Source: Brachypodium distachyon (taxonomy: Eukaryota; Streptophyta; Magnoliopsida; Poales; Poaceae). Taken from it: DNA of 64,000 bases. Positions 43,590-54,453 of this stretch are shown piece after piece. Numbering within the stretch: the first letter of the stretch is position 1; every line of letters begins with the position of its first letter. A program made the position numbers and the translations under genes. Under the pieces are notes generated by a model, which was not told the origin of the DNA, ran no database searches, and saw only the letters and a list, made by a program, of their open reading frames with translations. The stretch lies in NCBI RefSeq assembly GCF_000005505.3, contig NC_016131.3, forward strand, positions 36,605,001 to 36,669,000, read 5' to 3'.

Positions 43590-45821
43590 CGGCAGCCATA
43601 CCCATGGGGGTCCCCGGAGCCACGGCGGCAGTCGCCTTAGGGGTGTCCGCCGGTACCTCGGTGGCAACCATACCCATGGGGGCCACCGGGGCCACGGCGG
43701 CACCCACGCCGGGGGCAGCCCCCGGGGCCGCGGCAGCCTCGTCGTCCGCTCTCGTGACGCCCCGAGTCGCGGCAACCTCACGGGCTCCCACGGCGCCGCC
43801 CGCTTGGGGAGTCTTCCAGGGTTTCGCGCTCCGGCGTAACCCCCCAAGCGCCGACTCGCCGGCGAGCGCCAGCAAGAGGGGGAGGGGCGACTCCCCGCGC
43901 GCCGCGCTGAGCAAGAAGGCGCGCGTGGACACCGGCAGTGCTGCCGACCCCCGCGCCGCTGGGGCCCGTCGCGCCGCCACCGCACCCGCTGGCGACCCAA
44001 CTCCAACGGAGGTGGCACCGGCAACAGGTACGGCGCCGTCCTGTCTCCTTTGCTGCACTTTCAATCGTTAGTTAATCACACAATCATACCTTTTCCTTCC
44101 ATAGGTGGCACTTCGCCCGCGCCAAGCCTCTCAGAGGCTCCCGCCGGGACGGACGAGGTGGGGGAGGCTCCCCCCGCAAGTCCAATGGCCTTGCAAGGTA
44201 ATCACCCTGATCCCCTTCCTCTTGCTCCCGGCTACCCATTCACTCATAGATTCTTACACTTCTTGTTGCTGCAGGCCCAAGCGCGCTCGCACCAGAAGCA
44301 GGCACGGCCGTGGTTAATCTCGACTCCGACGTCGAGATCGCGGGGGCGGTAGAGGAGCCGGCATCGGCTCCCGCACCAAGCCCTGTTGCGCTGGCCACAG
44401 CGGCAGCAGGGGCCACGCCACCCCCGGTGCTTGGCGACGCGCCGGCAGCCGCGGACACGGCTGGCTTGGATTCGCCTGTCGCCCAGCAGGGGACGGCTCT
44501 TGCCGAGGGCACGGATGCTTCTCCAGCCCCGGGATCCCTGGGCGCGGGTGAAGGGGAGGCTGCCAGAGAAGCGCGACAAGACGGCCGGGAGCAAGCAGAC
44601 GGCTCCCCGCACAGCTCTACGACGGCAGCGGGGGCTTCGTCGTCATCGGCTGCCTTCCCCAACACCGACCTCGGCACCCTTGCCGGGGTGTCTTGGAATC
44701 CCCTCACCTGGGATCCAAGCGTCTTCGAGCGAGGACCCCGGTTCCTGGACGCCGTCAAGGACCAGCAACTGGCTTTCGTCACCTCTTTCAACAAGGTGAG
44801 GGAGCACCACGCCATCGCCGAGAGCCAACTTGGCGAGGTGCGGGAAGCCGTGGAGAGGGAGCGGCAAGAGCTCTCCCGGCTGCGCAAGGAGACTCGCCTC
44901 GCCAGAGAGGAGGAGCGCCTTGCCCGGCAAGCCCTGGAGGACGCCGAGGAACCGGTCGTCCCGGAGGCTGAGCTCTACCGACGGCTGGAGGCTTGGCGCG
45001 CCGAACTCTAGGGGGAACTGGACTCGCTGGCGGCGACCCTCGAGGAAACCAAGAAGGAGCACGCCGGGGTGCTCGCAACAGCCCAGGCTCGGCTCGACGA
45101 GAAGAGCGACCTGATCGCCAACTACCACGGCGAGATCGAGGGGCTGCGGGTCAAGCTGGAGGTGCAGGTCAAGGCCACCGAGGGCGCGGTGGAAGCGGTG
45201 GCCCGGCATGAGATCCAACTCGGCTCCGCCAAGGACAGAGCGGCCAGGCTTGAGACCGAGCTGGCCACCGTTCGGGAGGAGCTTGCCAAGGCTGGAAACG
45301 ACGTCGCCGCCAAGACCGCGGAGCTTGCAGCGCTGGAGGGCAATCTCCGCAAGGCCAAGAAGGCCACGCATGACGCTCGGCTCCACCATGGCACGCTGAT
45401 CGGGCAGCGGCAGTTGGAAACCGAGAAGCTGCTCAAGATCACCCAAGCGCTGCGCGATTTGCTGCCCCGGTTCGAGCGGCAGGCCACGGCGGTGGACGGC
45501 ACAGATGTCTCAACGCTGATCCCCTTCTTCTCCGACCTGGTGGGGAAGCTTGGGGCGCTCGACGTCTGGATCGCCCAGTATGGCGCCAACGAGGTCGCCA
45601 ACTGCGCCCGGGAGGTTACCGGAACAATCCTCCCGAGGATACACCTCCGGGACCCGGAGTTTCCCTTCGAGTCCCTGCTGGACGCCTGGTTGGACAGCGA
45701 AGAGGAGCCCACCCACACCCAAGCGGTGCGTGGGTTCGTCGACGAGGTGGTCAAGCGGATGCAGCGGAAGCCGGATCCCGAGCCGACCCCGGAGCCCCCG
45801 GAGGAAGATGCCGGCAACTAG
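43590..45821 (+). pseudogene. Antisense spliced ORF (aORF) of element E, lacking the N-terminal domain
   Basis: Starts inside the Ala/Pro/Thr-rich end of exon 1 (to 44027), then exon 2 44105-44197 and exon 3 44275-45821. Both introns are GT-AG and phase 1; splicing joins PATG to GTSPAPSLSEAP and ALQG to PSALAPEAG without a shift, the cleanest splice structure in the window. Exon 3 has WDPSVFERGPRF, the coiled coil and the C-terminal block (DVWIAQYGANEVANCAREV, FPFESLLDAW). TAG at 45009-45011 is the main coding break in exon 3. The PF04195-like domain is replaced by the LTR insertion on the left. Confidence 0.85.
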
Positions 45822-46560
45822 TTGCCGCAGCCCCCCAGCTGTCCTTGTTGCTTTCCGCTGTATCTTCTTTTGTTTTTTCTCCTGCAAGTGTGGCGTTTGG
45901 CACCGTTTGAACAATTACATTCCCGTTAGTTCATGCAATCCTTCAGTACTTAATTAAGATTTTCAGTTCTGCTTAATGTTTGCTTCTCGTTCCCGAGGCT
46001 GCCACGCGGGGCGGCTCCCTTAGCCTTTGCGTGTTGCGCCTTGTGTCGCCGGGGACTTGCGCGCCTCACCCTTGACCGGACCAGGGACCCGGGAGGGGCC
46101 CGCGGGGCCGACCTGGGGCCAAGCTGTAGCGGCGAGCCACTCCACTTGCAGGGTAACTACTCCAAGCCATGCCCTCCCGGGACGGACCCGGGAGCCACAC
46201 GGGGAGCACACTCCCCCCGCAAGCGTCCTTCTAACACTCCGGCCACGCGCAGGTTCCGGGGCCACCCTTTGCGAAGCAGCGTTCAATTACGTTCAGTTCT
46301 TAGTGGATTTGCCATTCAGGTGTCAGCACTTAGCTTTTTGTTCAGTCTGACGCTCGAAGCGTTCGTCGGAGGTGCACTCCTGGTTTGCCGCCCTTGCAAA
46401 CGCTTGATAGAGGGATGCGGCGGGCGCGCCGAGGCAGGATCGCCGCCGGCGTCAAGCGCCGACAACGATGCTACCGCGGCGTCGCCGTGGCAACCCTCGC
46501 CCTCTGAAGAGCTCATTCCGAGGGATGCAGCAGGGACGCTGTGACTCCCTCGGCACCGCC
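45822..46560 (-). other. Spacer of element E, left part
   Basis: Contains the aORF 3' end with its short inverted repeat (near 45893), one copy of the GC-rich block (about 46010-46270), and the start of the repeat region. The solo LTR interrupts it; the spacer resumes at 49731. Confidence 0.65.
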
Positions 46561-49500
46561 TGAAGCGATCCCCCCCCCCTTCACCAAGGGTTCGATCTCT
46601 GTGCTTACCGTGCTAGTCCCTGGCGACTCACTAGCACACACAGTTTCATGATGAGATATACAGAAACAAAGGTCAAAGTACTTTATTACATCGCATCATC
46701 CAGAATTTAATAGTACTTACAACCTCGCATGACCTCTGGGGCCATCATAAAACAAATACTGTTTCAACATCATAAAACAATATTTCAAAATACTGCAACG
46801 GAAAAGGGTAGAACATAAGGGCCACGCTACTCCAAGGTGAGAGCATGTTGGAATGTAAGCACATGACCCATGACAAAACGACGAACCTCACTCATCGTCG
46901 GATCCACCTGCATTGTTAATTGCAGCCACTACGTGGTCAATACATTTGAATGTATTGGCAAGCTCACTAGAGTTATAAAGGTCCTACCAAGTACATGCAT
47001 AGTTTGGCTAGGTGGGGTTTGGCTATTTTGCATAAAAGCATCATTATTCAAATCCTATCATTTTTAGACAAAATAGTTTTGAATTCTATTGGACACGGGG
47101 TAGAAACACCCATGCTCCTATTAACCTAGGCACATTGAGTAGAACATCAATGCTCCTACCCAGTTCAAACCATTCATTTTATTAGGAAATTTGAATGAGT
47201 GAGACTTTCCTTACAGCTTCATTATCTAGTTGCTCATAATTGTCCGTAACCGGGGACACGGCTAAGTACTTAGTTTGACACTCTCGAGAGGTGGTACACT
47301 TTACCCACAAGAAATCGACGTGTTAATCCCTTGCTGTCCTCAGGGTAGAGTAGCAACGGCATCGATTACAGGAATTTTCAGAACATATTCCCCCAAACCA
47401 CCTGAGGGACGCGTTCCAACCTACACTTCTACATACCGATGTCACCTCGGATCCAGGTTCATATTTCTTACATCCATCCTGGCAGAGCCCATAATACCAT
47501 GTGGTTGTACTGGAAGCTACTAAACAGGAAACTAGTCCAGTCTCTGGTTACCCCGGGTGGCATCCCACATTGTGACGCAGGCGCTCCCCGAATCGCACGG
47601 GGAGGCGACCATGGACGCTCCCGAATCACACGGAGAGACGACTCAGCGGGCCCCATAGAAATGGACCTAACGTCACGAGATCCGAAAACTCAAAGCAGCC
47701 CACCCAGGACGGTTCATTGAATTACTTGTTTTGCCATACACTAGGAAAACTATATTTGTAATTCAATAGTATCACATTGTAATAATACCACCCTCGTATA
47801 TTATCATAGTATAGCATTTTACTACTACGATGGCAATTGGTGGTGAAGTCATGGCAAAGGTATCCTATACTACTAGGATAGATCATAGCTAGCATAGATA
47901 CAATAATAATCCTGACAATGCAACTAATAAAATCTAGTGCATAATAAGATAATAGGGTAGATGATCAAAGTGTACTTGCCTTGATAGTAGTTGGAGTTCA
48001 AACACTCGTCACAATCGCAAGGTTCGCTCTCCGAGAATACTATACAAACAACAAACATATACACACACATAAACACACAATTCAAACATGACAAAAAAAT
48101 ATGTATGCCATGATGTGATGCAAAACATGTGACATGAGTGGGTTGGTTTTATTTGGGTGATCTACTGGTCCAAGGCGTTGATAATTAAGCACATGCAATT
48201 AGGGTTTTTAAATAAATTGCAATGGCTAGTGTTTAAACTCTAAAATGAGGTTTTATTGGCATCAGCCAGATAGATTAGTTCAAAATATTTGTCCCTCTGT
48301 CCCATTGGATAGAGGACAATAAAACAAAATTTTGGGCACTTGTTTCATTCAAAAAGGACTTCTAGATAATTAGTTATGATTTAAAAGGCATAAAACACTA
48401 ATCTGTAATTTGAATGTGATTCAATTATTCAAATTTGAAATTGGACAGTGCCAAAAGATTCTAAATTTCCTAAGGATTCCAAAAAGGTGTGGATCACTAA
48501 ATTTGGCCAAACAGATTTAAAGTTATGATCATTTGAAGTTACAGGGGCCTATCTGCAAAAGTGCCTTTTATTAATTCCGGGGATTAAAATTACATTTTTA
48601 TTTTATAAAAACCGGGTGCCACGTGGCGCATTATTATTGGACGGTACCGGTTCGGTTTATAAATGTTCTAATCCTAGCCATCGATCTAGATCGGACGGAC
48701 GAGGGGAGTTCTAGGGTTTACCGGGCGGCGCGGGCGGCCGGAGTGGGAGGAGACGGCGGCGCGGGCACGGGCGCGGCGGCGCGGGGGCGCTCCGGCAACG
48801 TGGGCGCGACGGGAAAGACACGGGGAGGCGCGGCGCGGCACGGCGGAGACGGGGGTGCGGTCGGCGGCGCTCGGGGACGGCGCGGTCAGCGCCTAGGACG
48901 AAGACGGGCGGCGGCGCGGGCGCGGCTCCGGCGACGGATTCTGGCGGCCGGGCGGCGTGCGAGCGAGGGAAAACCGGGGGGAAAAGAAGAGGGGCTCGCG
49001 GGGGTTATATAGATGAGCTCGGGCGTGAAAAAGGAAGGCCGGAGGAGCGGATTGCGGCGGCGGGCGCGCGGGGACGGCGGCCGGAATTCGCGCGCGTGAC
49101 CGGCGGCGCTTTCCTTCGGGGAAGACGCAGCTGACAGGTGGACCCCACCTGTCAGCGACTGCGGGCGCGCGCGCGCGGACCGAGCGGTCTAGGCCGGTCG
49201 GGCGCGGTTGGACTGGGCCGGTTCGGCCCATTTTGGCCGGGCCGGTCCGGTTTACCTTTTTTTTCTTCTTTTAGGCCTTTTCTTTTTCTGTTTTCCCATT
49301 TCTTTGATATCTTTTGTGTTTGAACTCCAAATTGGTCCAAACAAATTCCAGAAAATTTGTAAAATCATGTTCTACCAAGATACAACTTTTAGAAGTAGTT
49401 TCTCTTCAAAATAAAATATGTAAAAATACATTTGCTCTGTAAATGCCTTTAGGGCCATATATCTGTTTAAATAAAATACTTTTTTCAACTCCAAACAATT

Positions 49501-49730
49501 ATCCAAAAATTATGGGATAGCTCATATGTGCACTAAACCCCTTTTATATATAAACTTTAATGGTTTGAAGATCCAAAGCTCAAATGGGTGTAAACCCTAG
49601 GGTTTAAAATGAAATAAAGAATCTTTCCAAAGCCTTTTGAGATTCAAAATTTGAATTCAAATATGCAATTGTGGCATGATGTTTATGAATGCAATGCTCA
49701 TGTAAAGGTTTGAAATTTTGGGATGTTACA
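46561..49730 (-). mobile_element. Solo LTR of the TGTAACATCCC family with target duplication (copy 2)
   Basis: This 3170-bp LTR has TG..CA ends and a perfect 5-bp target duplication CCGCC at 46556-46560 and 49731-49735. It sits in the spacer of Tat element E. On the minus strand it starts TGTAACATCCC and has CTATATAACC near 49011, followed by a CT-rich leader, which fixes its orientation. There is no internal coding region, so it arose by recombination between the two LTRs of a full element. About 85% identity to copy 1 by eye at the left end. Confidence 0.92.
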
Positions 49731-50331
49731 CCGCCTCTGAACGCGGGCGACGAGGGCGTCACGGCGTCCCCGCAGCAGCCCTCGCTGCTTGGAGAAAATC
49801 TGCCTGAGGGCCGCAGCAGGGACATCGTGGCTTCCTCGCCACCATCGCCGAACGCAGGCGGCAAGGATGCCACGATGTTCCCGCGGCAGCCCTCGCTGCC
49901 TGGGAGCAAGACTGCCCGAGGGCCGCAGCAGGGACGCGGTGGTGGGCTGGAACGAGCGGCGAACGCCGGCACCGGCGCCATCACAGCGTCCCTGCGGCGA
50001 CCCCCGCCTATAGAGGCGCCCACTGGAATGCACCACCACAGTGCCTCTGCGGCAGCCCTCGCCCCGGAGCCACTCGCTAGAGGAGGCGCGGCAAGGGCAC
50101 GGTGGCAGTGCACCCGTCGGCGCAGAGCACTGATGGCATGCACCACCACCGTGTCTCTGCGACGCCCCTCGGAGTGGGCTCGATAGGGCGATGCGGCAAG
50201 GGCGCGATTGCAATGCATACGTCGGCGCTGGGCGCTGATGGTATGCACCACCATCGTGCCTCCGCGGCACCGCCCACCTTATCAGCCCTTTCTTGGCTTC
50301 GCTCTGAGCTGTTCCATGGCCGGGGCGTGCT

Positions 50332-50338
50332 TTTTATA
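50332..50338 (-). promoter_or_regulatory. Conserved internal TATA box in the spacer (element E)
   Basis: TATAAAA on the minus strand, in the same block (ggcttcgctctgagc on the plus strand at 50296) as in B and C. Promoter function is inference. Confidence 0.4.
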
Positions 50339-50769
50339 GGCGCAGGGGAAGGGCTTGCCACCGCGCGCGATGGATCAGCGCGACACTCGTGGCACCCCTC
50401 CCCTTGTCATGCGGTGCAGTCTTCGCCACTCCGCACGCCAAGTTGTTGTGGCACACGTGCCCCCCCCCCCCTGAGTCAAGAGCCTCGGAGTGCTGGGAGT
50501 CCCTCGTGGTGCGGTCGCTCCGCACCACAAGGCGCTGCTACATGCCGCGACCCGTGGGCGGTCCACGGGTACTACAGTATGCAAAATTCCACCTTTTCCT
50601 GCAGATTAGATTCTTACCAGGCCCAAGGTGTTGCAAATTTTTTTCGAAATTCACGAAAATACAGAAAAGGAACACGGGTAATCTCCTCCCTCCTAGCCCC
50701 CGGGCACGGAAGGGTCGATGCCAAACTTGGATGTGAGCATTTTGTTTCCCGGACGCAGCGACTGCGTGG

Positions 50770-50921
50770 TCCACGTTGCGGGGAGCCCGCAACTACACGC
50801 CTTATGAGGCACGTTGCGGGAAGCCCGGCAACTGCATGTCCCGTGACGCACGTTGTGGGAGGCCCAGGCACTGCATGCCCTGTGATGCACGTTGCGGGAG
50901 GCCCGGCAACTGCATGTCCCA
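50770..50921 (-). repeat. 39-bp hairpin minisatellite, about 4 units (element E)
   Basis: Four diverged units, each with cacgttgcggg and cccggcaactgca arms on the plus strand. The first unit is degenerate. Confidence 0.85.
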
Positions 50922-51189
50922 TGCAGGAGCGATCCGTCAACGGGTTTCTGTTTTCGAGGCTCCAGCAGGCCCCTGCTCACAACCATGTATGGAAAGACAC
51001 TTCTGTGCACCCAAAGCAGGAGACAGAAGAAGGAGGAACATGCAAACAAACGAGGAAACTTTGTCATTCAGGAAAGAAACACTTATCTTTATTCACAATG
51101 ACTAGTGGTTTACACACAGGGGCTGCCCGGCTACGCTAGTTTGAGAGGTATGCATCGGCGGCATCACCTGGGGGTTGGGCTCCGCCGCT

Positions 51190-53998
51190 TCACGGGTAGA
51201 ACTTGCGCAAGTGTTCAATATTCCAGCTATTTGGCACCGGCAAGCCATCTTCGGTTTCCAGCCGGACAACCCCCGGTCTGGTCACCTGCACTACCCGGAA
51301 GGGGCCCTCCCATTTCGGATTCAACTTGTTCCCGGCCTTCGTTCCTTGTATCCGGCGCAAGACAAGGTCTCCGTTCTCGAGCCCCCGGGAACGGACTCGC
51401 CTGTCGTGGTAACGACGGAGTCCCTGCTGGTAGCGCGCGGCTCGCACAGCAGCCCGGCATCGAACCTCTTCGATGAAGTTTAGATCGTCCACCCTTTGCT
51501 CGTGTTGGCTGGTGTTGCCATATGCGCGTACTCGGGGAGATCCATGCTTGAGCTCGAGGGGCAGCACCGCTTCTGCCCCGTAGACAAGGGCGAAAGGAGT
51601 TTCGCCCGTTGCCCGACTAGGTGTTGTCCTGATTGACCACAGCACGGGCTGTAGTTCTTCAAACCAGTTTTTCCCGTGGCCTTTGAGCTTGTCAAAGGTT
51701 CTCGTCTTGAGTCCCCGCAGCACGTCTGCGTTGGCTCGCTCCGCCTACACATTACTCCTCGGATGAGCAACGGACCCGAAGTGCAATTTGGTGCCCATGC
51801 CTTCGCAGTAGGCCTGGAACACTGCGCTTGTGAATTGCGTGCCGTTGTCGGTGATGATGCCGTTAGGCACTCCAAACCGGCATACAATGCTCTTGAAAAA
51901 CTTGATGGCCGCCTGGGCGGTCACCTTCCGCACTAGTTCCAGTTCCACCCACTTGGAGAACTTGTCGACGGCCATGAACAAATATTCGTAACTGCCAACT
52001 GCTCTCGGTAGCTTGCCGACGATGTCCAGCCCCCAGACCGTGAACGGCCACGAGGAGGGAATGACATGCAGGGCCTGCGCCGGCTGGTTGCTCTTCTTTG
52101 AGTGGTACTGGCACGCCTCGCATGTCTTCACCATCAGCTCCGCGTCGGCCAGGGCCGTGGGCCAGTAAAAACCATGCCGAAACGCCTTGCCGGCCAGTGC
52201 ACGGGAGGCCACATGATGAGAACATGTGCCTCAGTGTATCTCCTCCAACATCGTGCGCCCTTCGTCCTACGGCACGCAGATGAACTTGACCCCATTTGCA
52301 CGCCCGCGGAAGAGGTTCTCATCCACTACGGCGTACATCTTGGCTTGCCGGACCACTCGTTCTGCGGCGACGTCGTCTTCCGGGAGGGCCCCCTCTTTTA
52401 GGTAGCGGGCGACTTCCATCGCCCAGCGAGGGGTCTCCCAGCCTGCGCATGCCGCCACGTCGGCGGCATGGACCCCTGCTGTTGCGGCGGTTCCTTCAGT
52501 TGCCGGAGGGGCGTCCCCGGCAACCGGCTTGGGGGTGACCGAAGGAGCCGCTTGCTTCTAGCAGAACACCCCTACCGGGGGCTTCCGGCGCTCTGCAGCC
52601 ATCTTGGCCAGCTCGTCAGCCGTGAAGTTGTCCTTCCGCTTGACGTGCTCGAACCGCGAACTGTTGAACTTATGTTCTAGCTTGCGGGTACCTCGTTCGC
52701 GCGTCGCGCAGCACCGTGCTGACGAAGTACACCGGGTGCTGCACTAGCCACTGGCGCGGTGCTGGAGTTGCCGGCTCGGGCGTGGTCCCCGGGTCCGAGG
52801 CGGTTGCTAGGGGCCACTCAGCCCCTTGCCCCGCGGCCTCAGTCCCCGGAACATCTTCCTCCCTCTCGGCAACCAGCACCGAGCTGACCACCTGTTCAGT
52901 CGCCGCTAAGTAGAGTAGCAACGGCTCGCCCGGTTTGGGGGCGACGAGGGCGGGCGGCGACCTCAGGTACTGCTTGAGTTCTCAGAACGCCGCTTTGGCC
53001 TCGGGGGTCCAATCAACCGGACCCTTCTTCTTCATCACCTTGAATAAAGACAGGGCACGTTCGCCCAGCCTCGAAATGAAGCGGCCCAACGCGGCAACGC
53101 AGCCGTTGAGCCGCTGGACATCTTTCACCTTGCGGGGAGCCTCCATCTTCTCGATAGCTTCTATCTTGCTTGGGTTGGCTTGTATCCCCCTGTGAGAAAC
53201 CAAGAAACCAAGAAGCTGACCCGAGTCCACACCGAAGGTGCACTTCTCGGGGTTCGGCTTGAGCTTGATCCTGCGGAGGTTATCAAACGTTTCCCGCAGG
53301 TCATCAATCAGCGAGTCCCCGCGCTTTGATTTGATGACGATGTCATCCATGTAGGCCTCCACGTTCCGGCGTAGCTGGGGTCCCAAACATTCGCGCAGCG
53401 CGCGCTGGAATGTCGAGCCCGCGTTCTTCAACCCGAAAGGCATGCACGTGTAACAGTAGCAGCCAACCGGGGTGATGAACGTTGTTTTTTCCTCGTCATC
53501 GACCGCCATCTTAATTTGATGGTAGCCGGAAAAAGCATCTAGAAAACTCAGCAAGTCACAACCAGCGGTAGAATCAATTATTTGATCGATAAGGGGTACA
53601 GGGAAGGGATCCTTAGGACATGGACGGCTTCGGCGACGGCCCTGACGACCTCGCCCACGCACCAGGCAGCGTCCTTGAGGTCGCCCCTGATGGAGAGAAC
53701 TCCGTACACGGACGGCATCTTCATCACCGTAGGCGCAATGCGTAGCCGCCATGAACTTGGTCAGCGCAGGCCGACCAAGGATCCTATTGTAGGGCAATGG
53801 GGTGTGCGCCACGTCGAACACTATGTGCTCGGTCCGAAACGCTTCCCGGGACCCGAAGGTCACCGGTAGCGTGATGCGCCCCGGGGGCGCATGATCCCAG
53901 GGTTTACTCCCCGGAATGGCTCGGTGGGCTTCAGCTGCTCCACCGGCAGCTGGAGCTTCTCCACCAGCCTGGCGCACAGGAGGTGGAACCCGGGGGAG
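51190..53998 (-). pseudogene. Tat-type pol of element E, internally deleted
   Basis: Reading leftward: part of the retropepsin domain (53998-53640), a deletion joining its C-terminal linker (CVGEVVRAVAEA) to CPKDPFPVP of RT, RT with AYMDDIVIKSK near 53345, and the Ty3 RNase H start. A second deletion near 52688 joins DARTRYPQ to the end of the second RNase H (RFEHVKRKDNF). Integrase ends at 51190 (zinc finger CEAC, core TDNGTQF). A TAG replaces a Gln codon before AERAN (51730 region), and a frameshift lies near 52213. Gag is missing. The right edge joins a short LTR remnant. Confidence 0.9.
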
Positions 53999-54048
53999 GG
54001 GGCCACGCGTCGCGCAGCAGTGGTAACCCGGGTGCCACTGGTGCGACA
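53999..54048 (-). mobile_element. 50-bp Tat LTR remnant between elements E and F
   Basis: Minus-strand TGTCGCACCAGTGGCACCCG from 54048, matching the first 50 bp of the Tat LTR, then fused to the protease region of element E. On its other side the polypurine-like cccgggggctac matches the inner flank of the LTR of D, so this is the start of the 3' LTR of element F. Confidence 0.85.
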
Positions 54049-54453
54049 GTAGCCCCCGGGCGTGGGCCGGCATCACCTGTTCCCGGAAGGGTCTCTTTCT
54101 AGTCGGTTGCCGGGCTACGCCCTTAACCGACGCGTGGGCCCCCGATCAGTTGCGGGCCCGTGTCCCTTCGCTGCCCCGTGTACGGCGCCGCCAAAAGCGG
54201 AGTAGTGGGCGCGAGATTTTCCGTCCTAACTCCCCCCCATAAATAGGGTAGTTAAGGTCACTCCGCGCATTGCTCCCAATGATTAGGAGTTAACCCCGCG
54301 CACCCGTAGGGTACGGAACCGGCCGTTACCAAACGACCGGGCATCACAAAAGTTCCACTGTTGGCAACGGGGAGCAACACTTCGCCCTTTCGCCTCCATC
54401 CTCTTCCGCATCTCGCATCCCTGCGCTCTTGCCCTCCTCCGACCTCGCCCCCC
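54049..54453 (+). promoter_or_regulatory. Degraded aORF promoter and leader (element F)
   Basis: Colinear with the aORF promoters of D and E (ataaatagggtagttaagg near 54239, gcattgctcccaatgattagg near 54268). The TATA position reads catcacaaaag, so the box has been lost. Confidence 0.55.

Larger units (their letters stand above)
49731..51189 (-). other. Spacer of element E, right part
   Basis: Continuation of the spacer: about five diverged units of the roughly 105-bp repeat (49740-50280), the inverted TATA block, and the 39-bp hairpin repeats. The short leader before the integrase stop codon follows. Overlapping open frames on both strands reflect repeat periods divisible by three. Confidence 0.65.
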
